Shown in pieces: positions 13,301-28,300 of a stretch of DNA of 64,000 nt (the stretch's first letter is position 1; each line of letters starts with the position of its first letter). The stretch lies in NCBI RefSeq assembly GCF_905220415.1, contig NC_059562.1, positions 637,501 to 701,500 of the forward strand. The letters run 5' to 3'. The DNA is from Colias croceus. Taxonomy: Eukaryota > Arthropoda > Insecta > Lepidoptera > Pieridae. The notes below the pieces were generated by a model. The model worked only from the letters and a program-made list of their open reading frames with translations, searched no databases and was not told where the DNA came from. The position numbers and the translations under genes were made by a program.

Positions 13301-16300
13301 GTCCCTGTGGGAACTTTCGTACATGATTAAATTGGTGAAAATATTTTAACATTTACCACCACATTTTGGAACACTCTTTTTTTTATTTTTTACATCGCAC
13401 TATACTTCCATTCATTTTGCTTTAATTTGTGATTTTCGGAATTGCACCGAGTCATTAAAAATCCCCTTTGTACTGACTTTTGTGTAATTAAAAATTTTCA
13501 TTTGTTTGTTCGTGTTTTTTTTTTACGCTTATTCCATCTATATTGTTCATTATTTCGTACGCATTAAAGTCCATTTCACCAATTTAATCTCTCACGTGAG
13601 ATTATTTTATGTTCCGAGAGTCATATATATTACTTTTTCGTGTTATTGTCAGTTCGTGTTGTGTTCAACTAATGGCCTGTCCTGTGAGCATGGTCCACTG
13701 TCCTGTGCCCCGTAGCGATAGTAGATGTATCCAAAATTGTCCGTATAAACTTACTCCTATAAAATAATCTCGTTTCAGTTTTTAAAATGAATTTTAAACC
13801 AACAAATAATGCATACATTGTAAATGCAATGGCTCCAGCTCGAACACTTGCGGCCATATAAAAGTATCCGCTCAGTTTAATATTTTTTTCAAACGTCAAT
13901 AAATCTTTGGAAAGTATTATAGAGATGGTAGCAAATGTTCGAGCGCCCTAACCCCTAGAGTTAGTTCCACATAGAATGACCCGTACAATGACATCCAATG
14001 TTTTTTTCTCCACCCCGCCCCGGCCCGCCGCACACACCCATTCCGACGACGAATAAACGCAATAAACATACACATTTACTCGCATCGTGTTACTGTCGTG
14101 TCGGCATGATGTAAACCCGATATCGTTGTCATAAATGTGTATGCTTGTGTAATAATATCGGATATACGAATGACGATTGGCGCGGGTAGAAGCTAAAAAG
14201 CAGCGGAAGGAGACCCAGCGCAAGAGCCTCACAGGTGAGTCGCGGCCGCAACACTCACACCTAACGCTTTCTCCACCTTGTGCTTGCATTGCCCTTTTTT
14301 AACATAGTGTAACCTTGTAACATTATAAGAAAGTATTTAAATATTGACACAACTTAAAAATGCTGTAATTTTACAATACCGTTATAGTTTAATGAACGTA
14401 AAACGTAGACTAAGTTTTGGTTTCGTAATTTGATTTCTCAGTATCGACTAAATTGGCATCATTTTTATTTTAATATTATTAATTCGTTAACCTGTTTCTT
14501 TGCCCGTAAGTGTACGTCGTCTCGCACCTCGGTTCTTACGTAACTTGAAGTTGGACGAGCACGTATCTAGTATTGTCTTTGGTGTGCTTATTTTTGTCTA
14601 AATTCAGTGCAACTGAATATTGAAACAGAGTACTCTATAGTCTGTTTGTAACATTGAAAAGAGTACAGTAATAGCAACAGCATGTTTGTCGTTACTTGCA
14701 AGGGTAATAACGGTGCTTGTATCGATATCGATATCGGCACCGATACCGATACCGTTTTGAAACGTTACGGTGCGGTGTGCAGGTGAAGACGAAGTGGGCG
14801 GTATCAGCGCCGGCGGAGCGAACCACGCGCGCGCGGAGGACAACCACGTGGCGAGCAGCGACAAGCCCGCGCCCGAGGCCTCGCACAAGAAGGAGAAGAG
14901 CGTGCTGCAGGCCAAGCTCACCAAGCTGGCCATACAGGTGCGCAACACGACAAAAAACAATGCTATACAACAACACGACACTACACATCGTCCAATGTAA
15001 CACAAAGCATCGCATGGCATAGCAACACAACACATCAGATCACGACACAACACGTCACATCACAACACAACATAACACTACACAACATAACACATCACAA
15101 CACGTCACAACATAACACATCACATCGCAACACGACACGACGCAACATAACACGTTACAACACGGCACATCACGACACAACATAACACTACGCAACATAA
15201 CACATCACAACACGACACAACATAACACATCACATCGCAACACAACACGACACAACATAACACGTTACAACACGGCACATCACGACACGACAATACCACA
15301 AAACGTAACAAAATACAGCACAACATGTAGCCAGATACAGTCAGATCGTGTAATTTATACATTTCAATCAATTTTTATGTGATATCCGGCTATCAATACA
15401 TAAACTTAGTAACCCCAAGAAGGACACATACCTACAACCATATTTTGATAAACTTTTTATTTTTCTACAACACTAAAAGAAACTAACTTTTCAATGTTTA
15501 GAATATAAAGTTAGATTACTCATTATTCTTGTCACTACATCTAATTTGACTTTATAAAAAATAGACCATTTTATGTCAATATATTTTACCGTACAAGTCG
15601 ACCATAATTTGACCCCCTAACTATCCACAGATCGGTTACGCGGGCTCGACGATCGCCGTGCTGACGGTGATCATCCTGATCATCCAGTTCTGCGTGCACA
15701 CGTTCGTGATAGAGGGCAAGGTGTGGAAGGCGACCTACATCAACAACCTGGTGAAGCATCTCATCATCGGTGTCACCGTGCTGGTCGTGGCTGTGCCCGA
15801 GGGTCTGCCCTTGGCTGTCACCCTGTCGCTTGCCTACTCTGTTAAGGTGAGAATCTATACTAATATAATAAAGAGGAAAGGTTTGTAATTATGTATGTAT
15901 GTATGGTTTTCACGTATAAACTACTGGACCGATTTTGATGAAATTTGGCACAGATAATCTTTAGACCCTGAGAAAGAACATAGGCTACCTTTTATTGCGA
16001 AATATGTGTAACACCACGGGCGAAGCCGGGGCGGACACACTAGTTAATAATATACCTCATTATAACTTCTTACGAAGAAAGGTTCTATGAAGAAATGAAT
16101 TAACGTAATTGGTCGAGCTGTTTTTTTTATTGACTAGATTTTAGTTTATTGCATTGTATATTTTAAAGTTTTATATGTAAACCCATTTTATAATGTGTAT
16201 TTGCCTGATTGAAATATAAATAAGTAATATTGTGTTACAGAAAATGATGAAGGACAACAACCTGGTGCGGCACTTGGACGCGTGCGAGACGATGGGCAAC

Positions 16301-19300
16301 GCGACCGCCATCTGCTCCGACAAGACCGGCACGCTCACCACCAACCGCATGACGGTCGTGCAGTCCTACATCTGCGAGAAGCTCTGCAAGGTCACGCCCA
16401 ACTTCCGCGACCTGCCTGCCACAGTCGCCGAAACTATGGTGGAGGGCATCAGCGTCAACAGCGCCTTCACCTCGCGCATCATGGTGAGTCAGCTCCCCCC
16501 CCCCCTCACACCACACACACTACACTTTTATTTTCCTCTCCCCGGTTTCCCTACTCGTGTTATTCTCTTCTCCTCGGTCTCCCCTTCCCCCCACACATAT
16601 AGATAGGTACACATAGTATAGAGACAATTTTTTTTAAGATTATTATTTTGTTAGGTTTGTAACAAATAAAATAAAGTTCGTTTATTTAGTCATTGTAATC
16701 TTTTTAATGATATATTATAATTACTATATCTGATAATAAAATTAAACTAAATTAAAAAAAAAACAAAATTAAAAAAAGAAACATAAAATCGAATTTGCCT
16801 GTAAAAAGTAACCATTTCTGCTTGTCTACATTTAGTTAGAGAACATGACCCATAGTGGTATTTTATAAATTAATTAGTTTTTATATTAGGATTTTTACAA
16901 TAAAGATTAATTTTAGTACATACACTAGTAGTAATGAAAGTGAACCCTCCCCGTGTGCACAGCCGTCCCTGGACCCCGGCGGCCCGTCCATGCAGGTGGG
17001 CAACAAGACGGAGTGCGCGCTGCTGGGGTTCGTGCTGGCGCTGGGGCAGAGCTACGAGGCGGTGCGCGAGCGCCACCCCGAGGAGTCGCTCACGCGCGTC
17101 TACACGTTCAACTCCGTGCGCAAGAGCATGTCCACCGTCGTGCCGCACAACGGCGGCTACCGCCTCTACACCAAGGGCGCCTCCGAGATCGTGCTCAAGA
17201 AGTTAGTGCCCTGTACATAGTGTTTAGTGTCGTCGTGGTCAACATTTGTTGGTGTTGGTGAAAAATTTGTGTTAACGATATCAGATCGCTTCTCAAGTGA
17301 CATTTTTCCAAAATGCGTTATCAACTCTGTAACATGTTGACAGTGACTAATTTTGTTGCTTAACAAATGTTTACTGTGAATACGGCTTTCTATTTTTATC
17401 ATATTTCATTTTGAATGAATTGAGTTTGATATGACTTAAAAGCTTATTTACATCATCATTTTTCTTTTAATTACTTCTATTTAATTTTAAAAGCTAATTA
17501 ACGTTATCATTCTTGTTTTAATCATTAACATTATTATTTTCTATAAAACATCAATTTCTAACAGCACTTCTATAAATGACACTATTTAAAATACCCTTGA
17601 CTATAAGCACGTGTCCCCTCCAGATGCGCGTTCATCTACGGGCACGAGGGTCGGCTGGAGAAGTTCACGCGCGACATGCAGGACCGGCTCGTGCGGCAGG
17701 TCATCGAGCCCATGGCCTGTGACGGGCTCAGGACCATCTCCGTGGCCTACCGGGACTTCGTGCCCGGCAAGGCTGAGATCAACCAGGTTTGTGGGGATTG
17801 CCTAGAATATACTAGAAGATAATAATATAAAGAATAGAAGATAATCAGGGTGCTAATTATGGTGGTAGAGTTATGGAAAAACTGTTGGAAAAGTCATCCC
17901 GGTAAGGTGGAAATCAACCAGGTTATTATAAGAGATTAGTTAGAATAAACGAGTAAATCAAGGTTGTCAATTTTATGTTGGGAGTTATTGAGAAATGTTG
18001 GAAAAGTCATTATTGTAAGTATTGAAAGGTAGTGGGCTAAGTGTAGATCCTTGCGCAACCCATATGGAAGATAGCCTATAAATGGTTAATTTAAATGTGA
18101 TTTTTATGAGAAACAGGATATTATACATAATATTATTTATAATGATTATGATAATGTTATTTTTATGTACATTTAAAGCGTATTTTATTTGATCACAGGT
18201 GCACATAGACCAAGAGCCTAACTGGGATGACGAAGACAATATTGTTAACAACTTGACTTGCTTATGTGTTGTGGGTATTGAAGATCCTGTCAGACCTGAG
18301 GTACGTTTTATTTCTTGATATAAAAGTAGTCTTGTGATTAAAATTATTTTATTTTTAATAATATTAAAACTCAAATCACATGAAATAGTCATTTTTCTAT
18401 TTGAGTATTACTTATTATCATCATTACTAGAATTAATTTAAAATGGTTGATTTTTCTGTTGTATCGCCACAAACATCAATGATGTATTACGTGTACAATA
18501 TCTGTTTGTATGTCCCTATACAATGTTGACAATGTTGACAATTGTGTAATATTTGTATTTTTTAAGCTATTGCATAGCTACTATCGCAGGCCTTGAGTGC
18601 GGGGATCGAATCTAGAAATTCCATAACGAAAAACGTCACGCTCCCCACTCCGTCGGGCTTGAAGGCATGCTATGCAATAGCTTTACCGCGGCAGTCCCCG
18701 AGTGCCACACGTATTTTTTTGTTTTGTTTAAAATCTGTATGTATATCTATATATCTGTATGTATGTATGTGTGTATGTGTGCGCAGGTGCCCGAGGCGAT
18801 CCGCAAGTGCCAGAAGGCGGGCATCACGGTGCGCATGGTGACGGGCGACAACGTGAACACGGCGCGCTCCATCGCCGTCAAGTGCGGCATCCTCAAGCCC
18901 AGCGATGACTTCCTCATCCTCGAGGGCAAGGAGTTCAACACGCGCATCCGGGACGCCAACGGGGAGGTCAGGGTTTGATTTTTGTAACAATTAGATCGAT
19001 AATGGACAATAGTGGATAAATTAAAAACAGCGTGTGTGTCGAGCACACGTGTCAGAAGTGAAACTTTGTTTGGTAAGTTTCAAAGAATACCAGAATCTTC
19101 GCCTACTCCATGACGCGACCTTGAAATTTTATGAACATGCCTGAAAAAGTTTCGCAATAAAAATCTTTATAAAGTAGTAATATCTACATTAAATCACTGG
19201 ATTATACATTTTTTGATGTAATAAAATGTTGAATGGCAAAAAACTTACATATTATTGAATAAAAGTAATGTAGATACGAGTTCACACTCGTATACGCAGT

Positions 19301-22300
19301 GGATGGGAATGGCTCGTTACGTCGCCAGTAGCTAGGGTAAACACACGTCCGCTCACGCCCGAGGCTGCTGCGTGACTGTCTCCCCACTACCCGCGAACCC
19401 GAGACATCCGGGGATATAGTACCTATACTTTACTCAAACACTACATCCCTTCCTTATTCTATTTTTTCTTTTATTTAAATATAATTGTTTAGAACAAACA
19501 TACATTATAGAAAGCTATCAGACTGATTTAGTTAGGTATTTCATTAGCGGTATTCTTCGCTTTCATTTACATCACCGTTGTCTCCACCTCTATCCTGAAC
19601 TTTCTGGACCGCTTCCATTCCATTCCCCCCCTGTTTTTATTAAGTCACATTACTTCTATGCTTTTGGCTAGTATCCACGTTTCTGACAAGTACGTATCCA
19701 CCTTCTAATCGTTCTACACTGTTTCGAGTTGATTTAAAGTTTGCTGTCAGTTTGTTACGCTTCTTCATCAAATTCAAATTCAAAATTCAAATTATATTTA
19801 TTTGCAAGAATGTAGTACAAATTATAGATCTTTAAATTACAATATTATGTGGCTAACACATTCTACCCAATACCCATTGATTGGGTGTGCAAATATTAAA
19901 CAGAAAGTTGATTAGTCTAATTATTATTTAAATATACACACAATTCAATTTTCACAATTACACGAACGCACTACGATTTACACGATTAAATCACACACTT
20001 ATCACACAATCTTCTCACTTCAAAGTCATAAATTCTTCAATGTCATAAAATTGTTTTAACATTAGCCAGTTCGTCAGTTTATTTTTGAAAAGATTTACTG
20101 GTAGTTCCTTGAAATTGTCCGGTATTTTATTATATATTTTAATAGCCATAAATATTACACTGTTTTTAGCTTTGTTGATTCTACATCTCCTTTACATATA
20201 CTTTATCACCTGTTATTGACCTCAAAATCACCTCTTTCTATCTGTATGTTATTTTCTATTGTTTTTTAATTCCTGTCCCTAACATCGGAATTGTCAAATT
20301 CGTGTTCGTTATACAACCGAGAGGAAATTTTATCTTTATTTTTTATCTTTATTTTCTGTCTTCCAGAGAATGTCCTTGTTTTCCAAAAGAATTTCATTTC
20401 ATCGAATTTCAACTTTCCAGCTTGGTTCCGCAGTTTTCCTACAACTTCTCGAATATCTCTCCTTCTTCCTGTTATGTTATGTTATGTTTGTTGAACAGAT
20501 ACCTTTCGATAATTAAAAACACAAACTCAACATTTATTCATTCAATAAGACTTCTTCTAGAAGCTCTTTTGAACCGTCGTAACATAATTTCACACTTTAC
20601 CACCAATTCGGAAAGCAGCATCCATGAATGGAACCGGCAAGAAACTCTTTAGCTGCTCCTCTAACATCATGACAATATTACATTTTAATTTAACATAACA
20701 GTAGGGTATGTAAATATAACATAATGATGATGCCAAAGAACTGTCCCGTGGATCCCACGCGACAAGCCTCCATGGCTTTTCATTCTCCATAATACATATT
20801 ATATTCCTTAATGCTGCACTAGGCTCACTGAACTAATACGTTTTATATTTAAGTTTTAAAATTACCAATATTAAACTCTTTAATTCTATCAGGAGTTCTA
20901 TTCCAAAAGAGTTATATATATTATATCTTGACCCATTAGATAGCCGGAAAAATAGCATGTCAATTTTATTTTTGTTCCTTATGTGATAACAATGTCCATC
21001 TCCTTCTCTTGAGTATAAGTCAGTATATATTGCGTATATTTAAAACGTTATTAAAATTTAATTATATACTGTGAAGGTACAGTAAGGATGCCAGTATCTC
21101 TTAGTGAGTCCCAAGCACGTAATTTATATAAATGCGTATGGACCATTTGTGTAATATAAAAACAGTTTCAATATCTGCTGCCAAGCCAAGCCAGCCCCAT
21201 AGTAACCTTATGCCATGAAAGTAGTTAATTAACCAATCTAGTCGTATCTTTATCCGTGAAATGATGCCTCATGTTCCGAACTGTACGCAGCTGAGCTGGT
21301 GTCCTAGCAGCGGCAGTGCTAACATAGACTCCCCATTGTAGCTTCTCGTCTTATTTTACTATAGCTGTGGCAAATAACTACACCGACTCCTTCAGAATCA
21401 GTTACATATATTTCAGGTAGACTGTAAATAGTCTCCTGTAACTCAGATCCACCTGCGCCTTTCGCGCATCCAAGAAAATCCAAGAACACCCTTTCCATCT
21501 TTTCCAACAAAAAGCAAGTGTTGTATTGTCATCTTCTAGGTCGAGTATACCAGGAGGGAAAGTAAGTTAGTCATTCTTTAGTCCAATAGGCACAACAATT
21601 TACCATTTATGAAGGCCATTTATATAGCCAATATCACAGAACTATATAACAAATAACGCACGATTTACAATTTATGAAGGCTCGTACAGCCTATGTCACC
21701 AATCACGCACGATTTACATTTAATGAAGGCTCGTACAGCCTATGTCACCAATCACGCACGATTTACATTTAATGAAGGCTCGTACAGCCTATGTCACCAA
21801 TCACGCACGATTTACATTTAATGAAGGCTCGTACAGCCTATGTCACCAATCACGCACGATTTACATTTAATGAAGGCTCGTACTGCCTATGTCACCAATC
21901 ACGCACGATTTTCATTTAATGAAGGCTCGTACTGCCTATGTCACCAATCACGCACGATTTACATTTAATGAAGGCTCGTACTGCCTATACAACCAATCAC
22001 GCACGATTTACATTTAATGAAGGCTCGTACTGCCTATACAACCAATCACGCACGATTTACATTTAATGAAGGCTCGTACTGCCTATACAACCAATCACGC
22101 ACGATTTACATTTAATGAAGGCTCGTACTGCCTATACAACCAATCACGCACGATTTTCATTTAATGAAGGCTCGTACTGCCTATGTCACCAATCGCGCAC
22201 GATTTACATTTAATGAAGGCTCGTACTGCCTATGTCACCAATCACGCACGATTTTCATTTAATGAAGGCTCGTACTGCCTATGTCACCAATCACGCACGA

Positions 22301-25300
22301 TTTACATATAATGAAGGCTCGTACTGCCTATACAACCAATCACGCACGATTTACATATAATGAAGGCTCGTACTGCCTATACAACCAATCACGCACGATT
22401 TACATTTAATGAAGGCTCGTACTGCCTATACAACCAATCACGCACGATTTACATTTAATGAAGGCTCGTACTGCCTATACAACCAATCACGCACGATTTA
22501 CATTTAATGAAGGCTCGTACTGCCTATACAACCAATCACGCACGATTTACATTTAATGAAGGCTCGTACTGCCTATACAACCAATCACGCACGATTTACA
22601 TTTAATGAAGGCTCGTACTGCCTATACATCTTGCATAAACCAATAATTTTATTCATTATTATTATTTTAAATTTGATTTGCACCCAGTGTGCAGTCTCGT
22701 CTAACTTGAAGATAGGATAGGTTACATTTCAGTTTATAGTCGCAAAAATGTACATATATTATATATATTTTTTTTTAAATTATTTGACAGTCAGTTCTCT
22801 GTGTATCTGTTAACTCCAATCGATACTTACATAATATGGCGGCATCTATTGACTGGATTGAGTAAGTATTCAATAGATGGCGCTATTTAATAATTAGAAG
22901 ACTACGCGTTTGACCGTTCATATTCATAATTAAGACAACGTCTGTCGGGTCAGCCAGTATGTATAATGTATATATTTATCGAATATAAAATTAATATTTA
23001 CAATTGCATGCTTAATATTAAGCGAAATACGTAGATCAAGCGTAGATCAATTATAAAGTTATATCTTTCTTTTGGAAACTACTTACTTACATAATATTAT
23101 ATAATTTTCATTTAGTCGGTACACAATTATATAGATAAGTACAGTTAATAGATTTTGTATCCAGTAAGTATAAGTTGTAGTACCTACATAAAACTTCCGA
23201 CTAAATACTCTAAATAGTTTTATGGCCATACAAATGTGTACAGCGGGTACTGTGCAGTGTGCACGCGTAAAGAGTGTTATAATAATAAATAATAAAAATA
23301 CTTTATTGTACACACAGATGAAGTTGACAGAAAGACAATAAATAACAGCAAAAGAGGTTATGGTACAGTAGGCGGATATTATATGAATTAAGTATAATAT
23401 TTGAACAACTAATACGTAGAAGAGGAATTAGTTATGTCTTCATTTACTTTTTACGACAACATATTATATAAACAAATATATGTCTGTCTCTATCTCTGCT
23501 AGAAAAACACAGTGTCATATAGGTAATATTTATTAGAAAAGTATTGCATACGTACAGTCACGTGGTCTCCTCTGAGCAGCCATACCCTTCAATTAATGGT
23601 TGCTGCTTTGCGGTAATCCTTTTTGCCGCTATTGCTATATTTTCTTCTTTTTAATTTTATTTGATTATTAAGAATTGCATTTTTTCTTTATGGTGGCACA
23701 TAAAGTTTTCTATTTCGAAACAAATCATCATGTCATATTTATTAATTGCTCTGATACCGACTATATTATAAAATATAATTATTATTTATAATAAGTAGTT
23801 ACAGCCCTATAAATGTACATATTATTTACTATTATAAAACAGAGCGCAGCAATTACATAATTAAATCATAATATTTAATACAATCTACAAAATTTATGAT
23901 ACAAAATCATTGGCCGCTTTGTTTGGCTTATTTAACCTCATGTTGGTAACTACATAATATAATAACTTTGGCAGACAGTGCACGTACTTAGCACCGCGTA
24001 GCTTTAGTGTAACGCTCTGCTCATGTCACACAGATTGACTAGTGCCTCGCTAAGCAAAGCCCTATACACCAACGCGTAGCCTAAAAACTCGCAAACCATT
24101 AACTTAAGAAACTATTGCATTACCACCGATCCCTGATAAGTATGCGAATACTGAACCAAATCTGCCCGTTCAAAATGGGTTAAAATCTAGTCTGAAGGAC
24201 TAACTTAATACAATTAGGTGAAGCTATTAAGAGCATGTTATAAAGAGAAATCATTTAGCAGAATATCATTGTTTGTGTCATGAGTAGGTATATAAGTAAG
24301 AATTATCATAATACAATAATTTTGTACACGCTAGGTTTTTTCCTAACTAATAATATCCGTTTTACAATAATTATATACTTACTCAAATACATTAGAACGC
24401 AAATATTTTGTCGGACACTAATATAAATTTTATGAAAATTATAACTTTAGACGTCAAGCGTCTGAGTAGGTACACCCAGCGCTGGCGCTTGGTAATCTGT
24501 TTAGCAGTATAGTTACTGCGCATTACAACCATAGAAAATATACCAGCTGGTACAACACATTTGACATATTAGCGCGGCGTCAGGTTAGTGTTACGTTTTA
24601 GTTATGTGCCTTGACGTCGCGTACGTACGCATCCTATGTGTCAAACTCAAAGCCTAAATCATGTTTATCGCTTACGACTTGAACAAAAGCAAAACGTAAC
24701 GTAATTAACATTAGTAATCTACCTCCCTTATTTTTATAAATTCTAAGAATAATTATTTAAAATTATAAGTCTGACCTTTATCCTCGTCGCCAAATGTAGA
24801 TACGAGTTCACACTCGTATACGCAGTGGATGGGAATGGCTCGTTACGTCGCCAGTAGCTAGGGTAAACACACGTCCGCTCACGCCCGAGGCTGCTGCGTG
24901 ACTGTCTCCCCACTACCCGCGAACCCGAGACATCCGGGGATATAGTACCTATACTTTACTCAAACACTACAAGTAACATGCAAACAAATTAAAAAAAAAG
25001 TACTTCCTTCGATACAGTAAAATCACTGTGTTATATTCTTCTCTTCTGTTTTTGTCATTCTATTAGAAAATTTATTATGTAAAAATACCATTACATACTA
25101 ATCTAGCCTTTTTAACAACATATTCTACAAAAAAATACTTTATTCCCCCCACAGGTCCAGCAGCACCTAATCGACAAGGTGTGGCCGAAGCTCCGCGTGC
25201 TGGCTCGCTCCTCGCCAACCGACAAGTACACGCTCGTCAAGGGAATGATCGAGTCCAAAGCGTTCGACACGCGTGAGGTTGTGGCTGTGACTGGGGACGG

Positions 25301-28300
25301 TACTAACGATGGACCCGCGCTGAAGAAAGCGGACGTTGGATTTGCCATGGTGAGTTGGGGTGTCGCAAGGGTGTAGATTTGGTCCGTTGTTATATGTAAT
25401 TTTTAACGTTGGTAAAATAGAAATATTGGGGATTATAAAAGTTGATTACGTGTAGTGAAGTAAATTGGAAGCTAAATTAAACTTAATTTTAAATATTTAT
25501 AATGTTTTTCAGATTGTATTCTACACATTCTATATTGTATTTGAAACAAAGTTTAACTATAAGCCTATTTTACTACACTAAAATTAATATCAATTATGCA
25601 GTGATGTTTGTATTTACTAAAGCGCATTGTAACATAACCACAAAATGTCATCACCCAGGGCATAGCGGGCACGGACGTAGCGAAGGAAGCGTCGGACATC
25701 ATCCTGACGGACGACAACTTCTCGTCCATCGTGAAGGCGGTGATGTGGGGCCGCAACGTGTACGACTCCATCGCCAAGTTCCTGCAGTTCCAGCTCACGG
25801 TCAACGTGGTCGCCGTCATCGTGGCCTTCATTGGTGCTTGTGCGATACAGGACAGTCCGCTTAAGGTACGACTTTGTAGATATTTGTTAAAATGTATACA
25901 TTTTCCCTTCCTATAGGAAGGGTAGCCATAAATGTTGAGTTTGAGTTAAGTGTCATTATAATTTGGCAGGATTGTGTGATTACATTTTTATTGCCCATAA
26001 AAACACTAAATAATGTATAATTGACAGTGTTTAGAGGCAAAGTTTTATTTAGATAAACAGTAACGTGTATTAATAAAGTGATAAATAGCTTTCATTACTG
26101 AAGAATACACAGATGACATTATATTGGTGACCTTGACGTCTAAATTTTGTTGTAGTAAAAAGTGATGTTTAAATTTACACATTGTATTTGTAAACGCAAT
26201 TATAAAAGATGACACAAGCAAGAAAGGACACATTTTTCATTCTTCACTTTCAATTATAATCTGAAAATTTATCTTGCCTTTAAAACAGCTTACCATTTCC
26301 TATATGAAACTTTCAATCTCATAGATGTACACAATGTTAATGGTAATAGATGTACAAAATAAATGTAGTACTAAGGTAACATGTTGTGTGCAGGCGGTGC
26401 AGATGCTGTGGGTGAACCTGATCATGGACACGCTGGCGTCGCTGGCGCTGGCCACGGAGATGCCGACGGCCGACCTGCTGCAGCGCAAGCCCTACGGCCG
26501 CACCAAGCCGCTCATCTCGCGCACCATGATGAAGAACATCCTCGGCCAGGCCTTCTACCAGCTCTTCATCATCTTCTCGCTGCTCTTTGTCGGTCAGTTG
26601 ACGATTATCAAGTGTTTTAAGAGGTCCATTTTGATACCAATTGAACTATAACTCTTTTGGGATTAATTTTAGGTATAAAGCATTGTGTATGGAAAATATC
26701 ATAGGCACAAAATGGAATGTTCATTTGTATTTTGGTAATAATACGATTAAAGGCAATTCTGGTGGTAAAATACCAAAATATATTGTTTCGTTTTACATGA
26801 ATTCACCTTTAGCGAAATATGTGATCGTTAGTCTTACATTAAAAATTAGCTAGTCTAGCAACCATTTTCTGCCGTTCAAAATATTAGTTCCTTATCCAAC
26901 TACACCAACGAGCAATAATTTGTTGGGCCACTTTTACCACCCTGACCCATTAAATAAGACCTATTGTTTATATTTAAATAAGACCTACATTCAAAAGGAC
27001 ATCAGAATCCTGCATTATTCTCTAAAAATCATTAATTTTGTATGTAATTTTTGTGTATTGTGTTTGTAATTGGTCTTGTTACTCCTAAATAAGGAATTTA
27101 TTTATTAAATCACAGGTGACCGAATCCTAAACATCCCGTCGGGGCGCGGCCAAGAGCTGGGCGCAGAACCCACACAGCACTTCACGATAATCTTCAACAC
27201 GTTCGTGATGATGACGCTGTTCAACGAGATCAACGCGCGCAAGATCCACGGCCAGCGGAACGTGTTCGAGGGGCTCTTCACCAACCCGATATTCTACTCC
27301 ATATGGATCGGCACCGCGCTGTCGCAGGTACATATCGCTAGCTGTGCCCCGCGGTTTTGCCCGAATTGCTCCGTTCCTGTTGGTATTGGTCTTTCTAGAT
27401 AAATGGGCTATCTGACACCGAAAGAATTTTTCAAATCGGACCAATAGTTCCTGAGATTAGCGTGTTCAAATAAAGAAACTCTTCAACTTTTTAATATTAA
27501 GTATAGATTATTTTTGTTGATTGGTGTGTTTTGTATTTAGGCGAGAAGTGATTCTAAAAATACAAGATAATTTTGCTATTCTTATTTCTGATTTTTTATT
27601 ACAAGTATTCTGCTCAATTTTCGACTCGAAGGACCGATTTCATAAGGTGTCACAGTTCTATAATAAATGGAATGTATAGTTTATCTGACGTTTATTTAAT
27701 ACGTAAAACTCAAACTCAAACAACGTGACTTTTGCATAGCTTACAGAATACATTTTACTCCACAATATTTAAACCTTTATTACCTTTTTACCGTTTTTAA
27801 GGCCATTTTACTAACAAATATATGGATATTAAATTAATCTGAAATAAATGAAATAAATAAATAAATAAAATAAATAAATTCTCAACTAGTGTATAAGTGA
27901 AGTAATATGCATGTATGTCGGTTCCAGGTGATAATAATCCAGTTCGGCGGCATGGCGTTCAGCACGGCGGGGCTGTCGGTGGACCAGTGGCTGTGGTGTC
28001 TGTTCTTCGGCGCCGGCACGCTGGTGTGGGGGCAGCTCGTCACCACCATCCCCACGCGCAAGATACCCAAGAAACTGTCGTGAGTATCATCATCATCATA
28101 TTTAAAGAAAGAAAGATATATGACAGGACAGTTCTTTGACATATTACTATAATATATGATGTTACATATGTATTTTGTAAAATTAAATTGTAAAACTGAC
28201 ATGATTAAAAAGAGCAACTATGGAGTTTCTTGCCAGTTCTTCTCCATAGATACTGCTTTCCGAATCGGTGGTAAATGTTAAAAATATGTACCTAATGACA

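Larger units (their letters stand above)
19264..24976 (-). mobile_element. Non-autonomous LTR retrotransposon (TRIM/LARD type)
   Basis: Two 177-bp direct repeats, 19269-19445 and 24795-24971, are identical by eye. They start TG and end CA within the short inverted ends TGTAG/CTACA. The 5-bp flanks 19264-19268 and 24972-24976 are both AGTAA, a target-site duplication. Read on the minus strand, the first repeat is followed two bases later by TGGCGACGAGG (complement of 24782-24792), which matches the 3' end of tRNA-Ser(GCU) and acts as a primer-binding site. The second repeat is preceded by AAGGAAGGGA, a polypurine tract (19446-19455). The 5.35-kb interior has no gag or pol frame (longest about 120 codons), so it must have been mobilised in trans. 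It lies antisense in a PMCA intron. Confidence 0.9.

Noticed and set aside
14604..15371. Cys/Val-rich minus-strand ORFs
   Set aside because: They arise from the ACA/CATCAC simple repeat and from the reverse of a PMCA exon. No family features.
21630..22630. CRISPR-like array
   Set aside because: Repeats are continuous 49-bp units without unique spacers, in a eukaryotic intron.
19264..24976. Plus-strand orientation for the LTR element
   Set aside because: On the + strand no TGG primer site follows the left LTR and no purine tract precedes the right one; both are present on the minus strand.
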